A stretch of 33,969 nt of DNA from a virus. Position numbers and translations under genes: made by a program. The stretch spans positions 1-33,969 of the IMG/VR virus record IMGVR_UViG_3300045107_000309; one strand, 5' to 3'. Of the stretch, positions 13,451 to 21,710 are shown piece after piece. Below the pieces are notes generated by a model, which worked only from the letters and a program-made list of their open reading frames with translations, did no database searches and was not told where the DNA came from. Every line of letters begins with the position of its first letter. Within the stretch, counting starts at the first letter, position 1.

Positions 13451-14314
13451 ATGAACGCGATTGGTCTGCTCCAGAACCTTCAAACCGCTGCCGACCAGCG
13501 CAACGCCCCCTCGGGTTTCATGGCCGACATCCCGGTGCTTGATATGCTGGAGGACCCGGGCATCGGCATTTACTGGCACCGCCGGTTCCACTCTTTCAAG
13601 AGCGGCACGGTCAACGCCGCCAATGCGTATTGGGCGCAGGGCCTAAACGCCTTCGGCTCGGCCGACGGCACCATCACCAACCTGACCACTCAGGAAGGCG
13701 GCGTGGCGCTGGCATCGACCGCGACCGACAACGCCGGGGCGTCCATCTCGCAGGCCTGCCCTCCGTTTCGCATCAGTCGGGCCGCGAAGACGCTGTGGTT
13801 TGAGGCGCGGGTGAAGACCTCGACCATTGCCGACACGAAGCACGACCTGTTCGTCGGCCTGATGGACACGAACACGGCCCTGAGCGCCACGGTGCCCATC
13901 ACGGCCGCCGGCGCGGTCGCCGACGTGAGCTGCGTTGGCTTCTTCCGGCCGGAGTCGGCCAAGGCCGGGGCAGGCACCGGCGGCGCGACCTTGAACGTCA
14001 CGTACAAGGCGGCCGGCGTAGCGGCGGTGGTTGTGGCCAACGATGTCGCGACGCTTCTGGCCGACACCTACGTCAAACTCGGCATGCGGTTCGATCAGCG
14101 GGCCGGCAAGTTCAGCAACAACGACAACGCCCTGTCGTTCTTCGTGGACGGCGTGAAGGTGGCTGAGAAGGTAATCCCGGTCGCGGCCGGCACGGACTTC
14201 CCCAACAACATCAACCTCGGCTTCTTCATGGCCGTGTTGAACGCCACGGCCACCACGCCCGGCAACTCCTCAATCAGCAGCGTAACGGTCGCCCAGCTTC
14301 TCATCGGCCTGTAA
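13451..14314 (+). CDS. virion structural protein with jelly-roll/LamG-like fold (287 aa)
   Basis: ATG 13451 after GGGAGAAAC. The N-terminal 40 residues are short and helical (IGLLQNLQTAADQRNAPSGFMADIPVLDMLEDPG), as if docking to the capsid. The rest follows the alternation of concanavalin-like jelly rolls: KTLWFEARVKTSTI, DLFVGLMDT, YVKLGMRFDQRAGKF, LSFFVDGVKVAEKV. That pattern is common in phage head fibres and decoration proteins. No enzymatic residues. The call is structural only. Confidence 0.65.
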   Translation: MNAIGLLQNLQTAADQRNAPSGFMADIPVLDMLEDPGIGIYWHRRFHSFKSGTVNAANAYWAQGLNAFGSADGTITNLTTQEGGVALASTATDNAGASISQACPPFRISRAAKTLWFEARVKTSTIADTKHDLFVGLMDTNTALSATVPITAAGAVADVSCVGFFRPESAKAGAGTGGATLNVTYKAAGVAAVVVANDVATLLADTYVKLGMRFDQRAGKFSNNDNALSFFVDGVKVAEKVIPVAAGTDFPNNINLGFFMAVLNATATTPGNSSISSVTVAQLLIGL

Positions 14315-14331
14315 GTGTGAGCAAGGAGGCA

Positions 14332-14368
14332 GAGTCGGCGGATAGAACGGGATGCTTTCCGCCGACTC
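14332..14368 (+). terminator. perfect 11-bp hairpin between head-fibre and adaptor genes
   Basis: GAGTCGGCGGA (14332-14342) pairs with TCCGCCGACTC (14358-14368) over a 15-base loop. No T-run follows. It may be a partial terminator or a processing site separating capsid-level from lower expression. Confidence 0.5.
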
Positions 14369-14396
14369 ACCTGGTTGACCACCCACGGACGCGCTC

Positions 14397-15191
14397 ATGA
14401 CGATGCTTCTCAAAAAAGCTGACCTGGAGCGCGAACTCGGACTTTACCTTGGTTGGGGGCCGGGCAAGGACGGCGGGGCCGAGGCGTGGGACGCCGAGCA
14501 GACCCAACTGCTCAAGAGCTTTGTCGATTCGGGCTATTCCCGCTTCATCAACACCCCGCCGATCCCCAATGGCGTGCATCCCGGGGGCCACGACTGGACC
14601 TTCCTCCGGCCGGTGATTCAGCTTCAGGTGCCGGCCGGCGTAACGCAAACCCTGCTGCCGGACGACTTCGGCGGGTTCACGTCGCCGGAACTGACGCTGG
14701 TGAGCGATGCTCAGACCAGTTCCAGCCTGACGGTGAAACTCGGCCACGAGTTACAGTTGCGGATCGAACGGCAGAAGTACCCGTCGCGCACGAGCCGGCC
14801 GTTGCTCGCCGTGGTCATGCCTCGCAAAGAGCAGCCGCAACGGTTCGAGCTTCAGATTTACCCGATTCCCGACCGGAGCTACACGCTCCAGGGCTCGTAC
14901 AACCTGGTGCCCGAGGCCCTGTCGGACTCGTGGCCCTACGCCTACGGCGGGATTACGCACCGGGAGACGCTCCTTGAGTCATGCCTGGCCGTCGCGGAAG
15001 AGCGATGGGACCGGGTGACAGAAGGCCCGCACTACCTGGCGTTCATGCGATGCTTGGCGGCCTCGATTCGCAAGGACCGGGAAATGCGGCCGCAGTGGTA
15101 CGGCTACGACTCCGATCACAGCGACCGGATGCATCACCACTACTGGCGGGACTTTCCGCCGATCAAGGTCAACGGAGTCGTCCCCTTGTAG
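14397..15191 (+). CDS. head-tail adaptor (podovirus-type, T7 gp11/P22 gp4-like role)
   Basis: A 264-residue protein, ATG 14397. The first half has a pattern I know from phage adaptors: ELGLYLGWG, WDAEQTQLLKSFVDSGYSRFINTPP, HDWTFLRPV, then a beta sandwich (GVTQTLLPDDFGGF, RFELQIYPIPDRSYTLQGSYNLVP) and a helical end that packs on the portal (LLESCLAVAEERWDRVTEGPHYLAFMRCLAASIRKDREM). Such adaptors extend the portal and carry the tail nozzle. The position between capsid and tail genes agrees. The longer frame that starts at 14981 inside this gene is not real. Confidence 0.7.
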   Translation: MTMLLKKADLERELGLYLGWGPGKDGGAEAWDAEQTQLLKSFVDSGYSRFINTPPIPNGVHPGGHDWTFLRPVIQLQVPAGVTQTLLPDDFGGFTSPELTLVSDAQTSSSLTVKLGHELQLRIERQKYPSRTSRPLLAVVMPRKEQPQRFELQIYPIPDRSYTLQGSYNLVPEALSDSWPYAYGGITHRETLLESCLAVAEERWDRVTEGPHYLAFMRCLAASIRKDREMRPQWYGYDSDHSDRMHHHYWRDFPPIKVNGVVPL

Positions 15192-15194
15192 CAC

Positions 15195-15209
15195 TGGGCG
15201 CAGCGCCCA
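15195..15209. repeat. TGGGCGCAGCGCCCA palindrome
   Basis: Directly between the adaptor stop and the ribosome binding site AGGAG of the next gene. Confidence 0.85.
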
Positions 15210-15220
15210 CAGGAGAAGCC

Positions 15221-16246
15221 ATGTCGAAGCGTTACGACATTCAGTCCGCAGACCAGCTCGGTTCCCTCGTCCGCGGCCCGACCAAGCTGACGATGCTGGC
15301 CCAGGGGAACGGGCCGCCGACCAGCGGCATTCCCGGCTACGCCAAGGGCTGCATCTACATCGACCGCCTGAACGGCGTCGATTACACAAACATCGGCACG
15401 ACGCTAGTGAGCGCGTGGGGCGCTTCGCTGGGCGGCAACGTGACGATCGCCGGCCAGCTGTTCGAGTCGGCCACGGACGGCATTACGGCCTTCGCCGGCG
15501 GCGGCCAGGCGAGCGCCACGCCGCTAACAACGCAACTCAACCGGCTCGTCACGGTCGCGGCCGACGGAGACTCCGTGGCGCTGCCTCAGAGCGTTCCCGG
15601 CATGGCGGTGACGGTGGTTAATACGGGAGCCAAGTCGGCCGACGTGTTCCCCGTGAACGGCGGCACGGACGCGATCAATGGCCAGGCCGCCAACGTCGCT
15701 GTGCGGGTGAAGGCCGGCGCTGTCGCCACTTTCTATTGCGAAGTCGCCGGCAAGTGGGAGTCGCAGCTTCCGCATCTGCGGTTTGCTTCCGTTGGCGCGT
15801 CCGGCTCGGTTGCCGCGCAGGCGGAAACGGCCTTTGGCACGAACCACTACGTTATCCCGGCCAACAACCTGAAGATCGGCTCCAAACTGCGGGTTCGCGG
15901 CGGCGGCACAATCACGACCGCGAACGGCACGCTGCAAATCCGCGTTCGGCTCGGCGGCGTCGGCGGCGTCCTCGTCATGGACACGGGCAACGCCATCACG
16001 CCGGCCAACGGCGACCAGTTCCACTTCGACTTGAGCTTGTCGGTGATTGACACCGGAGCCACTGGCCACGTCTACGGCGTGTTTTCCTGGGGCATCGGCA
16101 CCGGCAACACCGCGACTCTCCGGTTCAATAAGACGGCTTCCGTCGCCGTGGACACCACGTCGTCGCAGGATTTGGTCGTCACCCAGCAGAACGGCACGGG
16201 CAATGGCGCGATCACGCTCGACTACCTGGACGTGGAGATGCCATGA
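15221..16246 (+). CDS. virion structural protein with C-terminal jelly roll (341 aa)
   Basis: I place the start at ATG 15221 because AGGAGAAGCC precedes it. The frame is open back to 14981, but that part overlaps the adaptor gene. Residues 1-60 (LTMLAQGNGPPTSGIPGYAKGCIYID) are a docking segment common in phage head-fibre proteins. A beta domain follows (VTVVNTGAKSADVFPVNGGTDAINGQ). The C-terminal 130 residues (HYVIPANNLKIGSKLRVRGGGTITTANG to ITLDYLDVEM) form a jelly-roll pattern of the head-fibre type. It is likely a capsid-surface fibre; receptor or sugar binding is possible but unproven. Confidence 0.7.
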   Translation: MSKRYDIQSADQLGSLVRGPTKLTMLAQGNGPPTSGIPGYAKGCIYIDRLNGVDYTNIGTTLVSAWGASLGGNVTIAGQLFESATDGITAFAGGGQASATPLTTQLNRLVTVAADGDSVALPQSVPGMAVTVVNTGAKSADVFPVNGGTDAINGQAANVAVRVKAGAVATFYCEVAGKWESQLPHLRFASVGASGSVAAQAETAFGTNHYVIPANNLKIGSKLRVRGGGTITTANGTLQIRVRLGGVGGVLVMDTGNAITPANGDQFHFDLSLSVIDTGATGHVYGVFSWGIGTGNTATLRFNKTASVAVDTTSSQDLVVTQQNGTGNGAITLDYLDVEMP

Positions 16247-16428
16247 GCCCAGACGAGCGGGCCTCCCTGATCTACGCGGACGTGCGCGGCGTGCGTCAGG
16301 GAGAGCCCGGCTCGTGGGTTGTGCCAGAGGACGTTCTGGTCGAGCTCCTGCTCGAACGACGGATGCGAAGGGGGCTGCGGCTCGACCCCCCGCACGTTCC
16401 GCCTGGGCCGCACGGAGTCGGGCAATGA
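16243..16428 (+). CDS. small hypothetical protein (61 aa)
   Basis: It overlaps the preceding stop as ATGA and the following start as ATGA, so it is embedded in a coupled chain. The product is charged, with a helical middle (EDVLVELLLERRMRRGL) and a Pro/His-rich tail. Function unknown. Being immediately before the holin candidate, it could be a lysis-timing partner, but nothing in the sequence shows it. Confidence 0.6.
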   Translation: MSPDERASLIYADVRGVRQGEPGSWVVPEDVLVELLLERRMRRGLRLDPPHVPPGPHGVGQ

Positions 16429-16643
16429 GTTGGCGAGAGGCAACTGCCGTCGTGATCCTCGCCATGATCCTGCTCGGCGTCGTGTACGATCTGGTTGCTT
16501 ACTCGGTGTCGGGGAACGAAGCGACTATCTCACGGTTGTGCCTGGAGACGGCCGACCGTTGCCGCGGTTTCGCGGTTGGATTTGTCTTTCTGCTTGGCGT
16601 GTTGTGCGGGTGCCTGTTCGTTCCGCAGCGCGTTGGGCCATAA
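16425..16643 (+). CDS. two-helix small membrane protein, holin candidate (72 aa)
   Basis: ATG 16425 overlaps the previous stop by four bases. The frame is open upstream, but that part shadows the two preceding genes. Two hydrophobic segments, about 6-26 (ATAVVILAMILLGVVYDLVAY) and 48-66 (GFAVGFVFLLGVLCGCLFV), are joined by a polar linker with NEATISRLCLETADR. Linkers of the form ATIS-R-x-x-x-A are frequent in small phage membrane proteins that end in G-x-L-x-G-x-x-F. Holins open the inner membrane to release the lysis enzyme. The presence of a secreted peptidase and secreted proteins directly downstream agrees. No experimental basis. Confidence 0.6.
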   Translation: MSWREATAVVILAMILLGVVYDLVAYSVSGNEATISRLCLETADRCRGFAVGFVFLLGVLCGCLFVPQRVGP

Positions 16644-16654
16644 CGGAGGGACCG

Positions 16655-16837
16655 ATGGCGAACTGGATCCAAGGGGCGATCAACCCCGCCCACAGGGGGT
16701 ACTGCACCCCGATGTCCAAGAAAACCTGCACCCCGAGGCGCAAGGCGCTGGCCAGGACGCTGAAGAAGATGGCCAGGCGCCGCGGGGCCGGCCACGGGAT
16801 GCACAAGAACGCCAAGCACGTCGGCCGGCACTCCTGA
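16655..16837 (+). CDS. small very basic protein (60 aa)
   Basis: ATG 16655 follows GGAGGGACCG, an excellent ribosome binding site. The sequence starts MANWIQGAINPAHRGYCTPM and continues into a Lys/Arg-rich helix (RRKALARTLKKMARRRGAG) with several histidines. It resembles small phage proteins that begin with W-I-x-x-A-I-x-x-P/H-x-G and carry basic tails. It probably contacts nucleic acid or membrane, or is a minor virion protein. Function unknown. Confidence 0.65.
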   Translation: MANWIQGAINPAHRGYCTPMSKKTCTPRRKALARTLKKMARRRGAGHGMHKNAKHVGRHS

Positions 16838-16884
16838 GAGTTGCTGGAGAGGTTTAGGCCGCCGGTCGGCAGCTGATTCGTTCC

Positions 16885-16907
16885 GCTCTGCGCACCGCGC
16901 CCAGAGC
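16885..16907. repeat. degenerate copy of the GGGCGCAGCGCCC palindrome
   Basis: GCTCTG...CAGAGC arms with a decayed core (CGCACCGCGCC). It lies in the space between the 60-residue gene and the secreted coiled-coil gene. Confidence 0.5.
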
Positions 16908-16932
16908 ATCGTTTCCAGGACAGGGAGACCCT

Positions 16933-17493
16933 ATGCTTCTCGGCCTTGTACTGTTGGCGGCCTTTGTCGGCCAAGCTGCGCCAACCGAGCCCCTCGACGT
17001 TCTGCTCGACAAGATCGCCAAGCTCCGGGCTCAGCGCGCTGATCTGCAAAAGCAGGAAGACGAGCTGGTGGCCCAAGCGAAGGCCAGGTTCAAGGAGCTG
17101 GCTGACAAGATCGACAAGCTGGGCGCTACGCCGGCTCCGCCGACGCCGACGGATAAGTTGGCGGCCGACATCGCGAAACTCTACGCCGACGAGCCCAGCA
17201 AGGACAAGAAGGTCCAGGCGCTCACTTTGGCCAACCTCTACAAGCAGATGGCCAAGGAGAGCCAGTCGCCGACCTGCGAGACCTGTGAAGAACTCGCGGC
17301 GATCCTCCTCACCTTCGTTGAAAACACAGTCGGCCTTGGCGCGGACGCCTTGAAGCCGATCCGTGGCCGGGTGCTGACCGAGGTCCACGGAGTAGCGCCG
17401 AGTCTCACCGCAAAGCTTGACGACGGCCTCCGCGCCGGGATCGGCGGCGTCTATAGCCGCGCGGCGGCGATTCTTGAGGGGGTGGCTAAGTGA
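16933..17493 (+). CDS. secreted coiled-coil protein (186 aa)
   Basis: ATG 16933 after AGGGAGA. Residues 1-16 (MLLGLVLLAAFVGQAA) look like a short signal peptide or membrane anchor. Residues 20-65 are a Lys/Leu/Asp coiled coil. A Pro/Thr linker (66-74) leads to a second helical domain, with Cys115 and Cys118 (SPTCETCEEL) and a Gly/Ala C-terminus. Secreted or periplasmic location is likely. The gene is coupled to the peptidase gene (GTGA overlap). A spanin-like role in envelope disruption or a partner of the peptidase is possible; this is inference from context. Confidence 0.6.
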   Translation: MLLGLVLLAAFVGQAAPTEPLDVLLDKIAKLRAQRADLQKQEDELVAQAKARFKELADKIDKLGATPAPPTPTDKLAADIAKLYADEPSKDKKVQALTLANLYKQMAKESQSPTCETCEELAAILLTFVENTVGLGADALKPIRGRVLTEVHGVAPSLTAKLDDGLRAGIGGVYSRAAAILEGVAK

Positions 17494-18599
17494 GGCAGTT
17501 TATTGCCGACGCTATCGCCAACAAGGCGGTGCAGCAGGCGGCGATCGGCTTCGTGGTCGCGCTGCTGACGTTCATCGCGACCTACTTCGGCGCTCGGCCT
17601 AGTCCGGTTGTCGTTGAGGTCGAGAAGAAAGTGCCGGTCAACTGGCCGACCGAGACGATCGGCGCACAGGGCTGGATCGAGGACAAGGACGCCGTGGCCC
17701 AGGTCGTCGCCGGCCTGGCGGTCAAGAGCTTCGGCACGACCGAGGCCGGTCTGGTGGCCGAGGACCAGCTCCCCGATCACGTTTACACCTGGCAGCATTG
17801 GCCGAAGGTGACGGGCGGCGAGATTCCCAACAAGAACCAGGGATCGGTCGGGGACTGCACCGGGTTCGGGACCGCGACGGCGATCGAAACCACGATGGTG
17901 GGCGCGATTGCCAACGGCAAACCCGAGCGGTTTAAGCGCGTCTGTGAGGAGGCGCTATACGCTGGCGCCCGCGTGCAGATCGGGCATAACCAGATTCGCG
18001 GCGACGGCGCCGTCGGCGCGTGGGTGGCGAGATACGTCCAGCAGTGGGGCATCACGCCGCGCGAGCCGGTGGCGGGAATTGATCTGACGCTGTATTCGGA
18101 GGCGCGGGCCCGCGACTGGGGCCGCACTGGCGCTCCGGGCGGCGTTTTGATCGACGCCAAGGAGCATCCCGTTCGCGACATTACGCAGGTCTTGAACTGG
18201 GGCGAGGCGAAGAGGGCACTGGCGAGCCACTACGGCGTCGCCGTCTGCTCGAACCAGGGCTTCACGATGACTCGCGATTCCAGCGGCGTCTGTCGGCCGA
18301 GCGGACAATGGGCTCACTGCATGGCCTTGATCGGCTACCACGTCGAAGGCGGCCGCGAGTACGGCTTCATCATGAACTCCTGGGGCCCGACTGCGTTCTC
18401 CGGCCCGACCGGCTGGGGGAATGCTCCGGCTGGCGGCTTCTGGGCCGAGTCCGGCGTCATTGATCGAATGCTGAAGCAAAACGACTCCTGGACCTTCAGC
18501 GACGTGAAGGGGTTCCCTCGCAAAGTGATCGACTGGCCTGTCCGAGCCAAGCCAAAACAGCCTGCCTTCGTCGGGCCGCTGTTCGCGACGGCTCTGTAA
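17490..18599 (+). CDS. membrane-anchored papain-family (C1) cysteine peptidase
   Basis: A 369-residue protein, GTG 17490, with GAGGGGG upstream. Residues 13-34 (AVQQAAIGFVVALLTFIATYF) form one membrane-spanning anchor, so the enzyme should sit outside the cytoplasm. The C1 fold is shown by the oxyanion Gln117 and catalytic Cys123 in NKNQGSVGDCTGFG, the catalytic His276 in GQWAHCMALIGYH, and the Asn296 of IMNSWG. All four key residues are in the right order and spacing, so activity is likely. A substrate-groove insertion lies between 140 and 240. Papain-like enzymes are unusual in a phage lysis position, where a peptidoglycan hydrolase is expected, and no such hydrolase is seen in the window. 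It may cut an envelope or host surface protein. Confidence 0.85.
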   Translation: MRQFIADAIANKAVQQAAIGFVVALLTFIATYFGARPSPVVVEVEKKVPVNWPTETIGAQGWIEDKDAVAQVVAGLAVKSFGTTEAGLVAEDQLPDHVYTWQHWPKVTGGEIPNKNQGSVGDCTGFGTATAIETTMVGAIANGKPERFKRVCEEALYAGARVQIGHNQIRGDGAVGAWVARYVQQWGITPREPVAGIDLTLYSEARARDWGRTGAPGGVLIDAKEHPVRDITQVLNWGEAKRALASHYGVAVCSNQGFTMTRDSSGVCRPSGQWAHCMALIGYHVEGGREYGFIMNSWGPTAFSGPTGWGNAPAGGFWAESGVIDRMLKQNDSWTFSDVKGFPRKVIDWPVRAKPKQPAFVGPLFATAL

Positions 18600-18613
18600 C
18601 ATCTGGAGGCGAT

Positions 18614-19669
18614 GTGAAAAAGTTTCTCGCAGCGGTCTTGATGGCCGCGAGTTTGGCGGCGTCGTCGTTCGCCGATGAGCCGTCCAAAAACAAGGACCAA
18701 GAACTCGCGTGGGCGCGAGCTCAAGCGGCGATTGCGGTGGTGAAGTCCAAGCAGCCAAGCGTCGTGGCGCGAACCAGGGAGGTTCCTTACAACGATGCCG
18801 TCAAGGTAGCTCGGACGGAGCACAAGCCGCTGCTCGTTTGTGTCGGCCTTCGCTGTGATGACGTGTGCCGCGAATTGCGGCCGGCGTTCGTCACCTGCCA
18901 CGAGACGAGTTTCGACGGCAGCTCCCAGCCGCGGCTGATCCTCTTGATGCATGCCCTCGACGGCACGCTGTACAAGATGTTCAGTTGGGACAAGGCGCCG
19001 ACTGTCCCGGAAATCAAGGCGAAGGCAGCGGAGTGTGCCCAGCGTGTCCATGGGGCCGTCCTCGACGCCGCGATCGCCAGTGCCATCTGCCTGGAGTCCG
19101 ACCCGGCGACGCCCGGCTACCAATCTGGCACGGTCTGCGTCGGCCCGAATTGCCCGAACCGGCCCACGGCCCAGGTTCCGGAGCCCTACCGCTCCGCTGG
19201 CTATCAGTGGATGCCGTTGGGTGATGGCCCGGTGACGGCCTACGCGGCCCACCCGATGGCGAGTCGCGTGAAGCGGCGGTTCTGTCTCTTCCGCCGCCGC
19301 GTCCGGTGCGCCCTCGGCTTTGAGCAGACCGTGGAGCCGGAACTAGCTGCGACTTCGCAGTCGCCGCAGGCCGTCGGCGCGGGTTTGATCGAACGGGCAG
19401 CCATTCACCGCCAGCTTAAGGTGGCTCTTCGCTCAGCCGCCTTGACGCCGGCCGAGAAGGCGATTGCCGAGAACGTGCTGAGCGACCCAGACGTGTACTC
19501 GGCGTGCTGCGTGGCGACCCACAAGGCGCTGGCCAAAAAGGTTGCCAGCCAGCCGACGAACGTCGTCGGGACGCTCGGCGATGGCCACTTGCTGCAACTG
19601 ATTGTTCAAAACCTTCCCCAGCTGCTCGCGGCCTTCGCAGAAATCTGGAAGTTAATCCACGGCGGCTAA
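18614..19669 (+). CDS. secreted thioredoxin-like protein (351 aa)
   Basis: GTG 18614 follows TGGAGG. The signal peptide is clear (KKFLAAVLMAASLAASSFA, cleavage after about residue 20). Residues 56-125 fit the start of a thioredoxin fold: YNDAVKVARTEHKPLLVCVG, then RCDDVC with Cys81 and Cys85, and strand PRLILLMHALDGTLY; Cys76 and Cys95 are nearby. The CxxxC spacing is not the usual CxxC. The rest has further cysteines (Cys175, Cys180), a Tyr/Pro linker and a helical C-terminus. It may form or reduce disulfides in exported proteins, or be a structural remnant of that fold. It ends the secreted cassette begun at 16933. Confidence 0.6.
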   Translation: MKKFLAAVLMAASLAASSFADEPSKNKDQELAWARAQAAIAVVKSKQPSVVARTREVPYNDAVKVARTEHKPLLVCVGLRCDDVCRELRPAFVTCHETSFDGSSQPRLILLMHALDGTLYKMFSWDKAPTVPEIKAKAAECAQRVHGAVLDAAIASAICLESDPATPGYQSGTVCVGPNCPNRPTAQVPEPYRSAGYQWMPLGDGPVTAYAAHPMASRVKRRFCLFRRRVRCALGFEQTVEPELAATSQSPQAVGAGLIERAAIHRQLKVALRSAALTPAEKAIAENVLSDPDVYSACCVATHKALAKKVASQPTNVVGTLGDGHLLQLIVQNLPQLLAAFAEIWKLIHGG

Positions 19670-19673
19670 GGCG

Positions 19674-19688
19674 TGGGCGCAGCGCCCA
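19674..19688. repeat. TGGGCGCAGCGCCCA palindrome
   Basis: Perfect arms around a central A, directly after the stop of the thioredoxin-like gene. Confidence 0.85.
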
Positions 19689-19708
19689 TGCGGGCCAGGC
19701 CGGCATTC

Positions 19709-19722
19709 AGCCGCTTGCGGCT
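19709..19722 (+). other. short hairpin AGCCGC-TT-GCGGCT
   Basis: Six-base arms with a two-base loop in the 127-bp space before the next gene. Too short to be a confident terminator. Confidence 0.35.
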
Positions 19723-19796
19723 CAGCCAAGGTAGTATGCCCCCCATACTTCAGGCTGACCCAGGCGGCTGATTTTCCATCCCACACGGAGGTTCTC

Positions 19797-20351
19797 ATGC
19801 AATCCATCATCCGGGGCTCGGCGACCGATCTTAAGCCAACGCCGCCCGCCGTTCTCACCGACAACGGCTTCCCGGTCAAAATTCCGACGCTCACCGCCCC
19901 GACCGGCGCGGCGGTTCTCGACCTCGAAAGTGCGGGCAGCGAAGCTCCGCTGGAGGCGCTCATCGTCCCGTTCGGCACCGGGAACGACGACACGACCTTT
20001 AATCTTCGCTGCATCGGCTGGACGCGCATCGCCGGCGACGGCAACACCGGCATCAGCGATCTGTGGGCGCCAACCATTTTGTGCGACTTCCTCTGCACGC
20101 TTGGGACGGTTGTCGGCGTGGACAACACGCCGCTCGGCCACACGATCAGATTCGCAGACACTATCGCCGTCAACACCGAGCCGACCATCACGGCCGCGAC
20201 GACTCGCCAGGGGACCGAGCAGATTTACTCGCCGGCTAACAACACGATTGCCTGGGCCAAGATTCGCTTGCACGGGGTCCAGCGGCTGGAAATCAGCGTG
20301 GACATCAACGCGAGCGCGACGGGCGGCGCGGCCCTGGTCGCCTTGCGGTAG
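19797..20351 (+). CDS. virion structural protein (184 aa)
   Basis: ATG 19797 after CGGAGG. It is beta-rich throughout and low in Lys (GFPVKIPTLTAPTGAAVLDLE, TIRFADTIAVNTEPTITAATT, RLHGVQRLEISVDINASATGGAALVAL). No helices of note, no signal peptide. The end pattern, AWAKIRLHGVQRLEISVD, is common in small phage head or tail proteins that form a beta sandwich. It sits just before the three tail paralogues. Family name not recognised. Confidence 0.6.
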   Translation: MQSIIRGSATDLKPTPPAVLTDNGFPVKIPTLTAPTGAAVLDLESAGSEAPLEALIVPFGTGNDDTTFNLRCIGWTRIAGDGNTGISDLWAPTILCDFLCTLGTVVGVDNTPLGHTIRFADTIAVNTEPTITAATTRQGTEQIYSPANNTIAWAKIRLHGVQRLEISVDINASATGGAALVALR

Positions 20352-20372
20352 GCGTTGCGCCCAGAGGCGTTC

Positions 20373-21710
20373 ATGGACGACGTTCCGGTCCAGTTCCCGC
20401 TTTCTGGCCTGGACGCCAGCCGCGCTTTCGCGAGGCAGGCGCCCGAGACGACCGCCCACGCGCAGAATATCCGCTCTTACGACCGGCTGGAGGATCGCAA
20501 GCGGGGCGGTTCGAGGCCCGGCCTGACGCGGTGGATCAACGGGGCGATGCCCGGCGGGGTTCAGGGCCTCGGCTCCGTGGCTGCGACCGGCGAACAATTC
20601 GTCATCGGCTACTTCCCCTTCGAGTGGCCTGACTTTGTGCTCGATCCAGTGAACTTCGGCAACGTCCGCTCCGGCGGCTCGGGCTTCCCCAGCATCCCAG
20701 GCCGGGTGGTGCCCGCCATCACCTGGTCGCCGAGCCAGACGGAGCTTTACGAGGACGAAGCCTTCGGCGGAGCCGAGCTGAATCCCGTGGCGAAGGACCC
20801 TCGGGACAACTCAGTAGTGCCCGGCACATTCGTGTTCGACCCGCCTTCTGGCACGGTCTTCGGGCACGTTGACCAGCGGACGGTGACGGCGACCTTCACG
20901 CCGGACTCTCCCAGCTTCCGAACGGCCAGGAAGACGAACGTCTTCACCCGCAAGCTGACGCCGACCAAAGTGGTGTGGGCCCCTCCGACGACGGTCAAGC
21001 ACGATACCGTCATCGACGGCAGCATCCTCAACGCCGTGGGCCAGGTGAAATCAGACGGATCGGCCCTGCCGGGCACGGTGACGTATGACATCTGGTATTT
21101 CGACCCGGATACCGGAGCGAAGGTGTACCTGTTCGCGGGAGCCACGATGCATATCGTGACGGTCTACTATTTCCTGGCCCACTTCACGCCGGACAACCGC
21201 GTGCGGTACAAGGATTCGAGTCAGCTCAGCCTGATCGAAGCGACCAACAAGCTCACCGAACGCCGGTTCTTTATCGGTAAGCGGACGGTCTACGGGGTCG
21301 AGTTAATCACTCGCCACACGCTGCGCCGGTTCCAGAGCCCGCCCGACTATACGACCTGGTGCGAGTTTGCCGCGCCCGGGTACGACACCTGGCAACTGCT
21401 TCGCGGCGTCTCGACGGTGCCTCCGTTCACCAACGTCGCGTCCTGGACCGTGGTCCTCAGCGGCACGATCGCAGCGAACGGCACGCTCAATGGCCTGCCG
21501 CTGACGCGCGACGAACCAATCGGCGCGGCAGAGATTCCCTTCTGCTTGCAGTGGAAGAAGAAGAGCGAGTCGTACCCCGACGCGCCCTTGTTCGCTCCGT
21601 TTGCTGGCGGCATCACGTCGAACGGCTACTGGACGAACCTCGGAGATGACCCGCCGCTGGATTGCTCGGCGGGGTCCCAAACGAATGACCCGGCGGGGCC
21701 TGGTGACTAA
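20373..21710 (+). CDS. tail protein A: shared N-terminal module plus Ig-like domains (445 aa)
   Basis: ATG 20373, downstream of CCAGAGG supplied by a decayed palindrome. Residues 1-65 (VQFPLSGLDASRAFARQ, NIRSYDRLEDRKRGGSRPGL) are shared with the next gene and with the gene at 22858. Residues 66-200 are shared with the next gene only and contain an Ig-like unit of the MBG/cadherin type: PGTFVFDPPSGTVFGHVDQ followed by TATFTPDSPSFRTA. The C-terminal half (200-445) is unique, beta-rich, and ends in a Gly/Asp-rich tail. The shared module probably docks to the tail hub. The stop TAA overlaps the next ATG by one base. Confidence 0.7.
   Translation: MDDVPVQFPLSGLDASRAFARQAPETTAHAQNIRSYDRLEDRKRGGSRPGLTRWINGAMPGGVQGLGSVAATGEQFVIGYFPFEWPDFVLDPVNFGNVRSGGSGFPSIPGRVVPAITWSPSQTELYEDEAFGGAELNPVAKDPRDNSVVPGTFVFDPPSGTVFGHVDQRTVTATFTPDSPSFRTARKTNVFTRKLTPTKVVWAPPTTVKHDTVIDGSILNAVGQVKSDGSALPGTVTYDIWYFDPDTGAKVYLFAGATMHIVTVYYFLAHFTPDNRVRYKDSSQLSLIEATNKLTERRFFIGKRTVYGVELITRHTLRRFQSPPDYTTWCEFAAPGYDTWQLLRGVSTVPPFTNVASWTVVLSGTIAANGTLNGLPLTRDEPIGAAEIPFCLQWKKKSESYPDAPLFAPFAGGITSNGYWTNLGDDPPLDCSAGSQTNDPAGPGD

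Noticed and set aside
14981-15220. N-terminal extension of the 341-residue structural protein
   Set aside because: It overlaps the adaptor gene; a strong ribosome binding site precedes ATG 15221.
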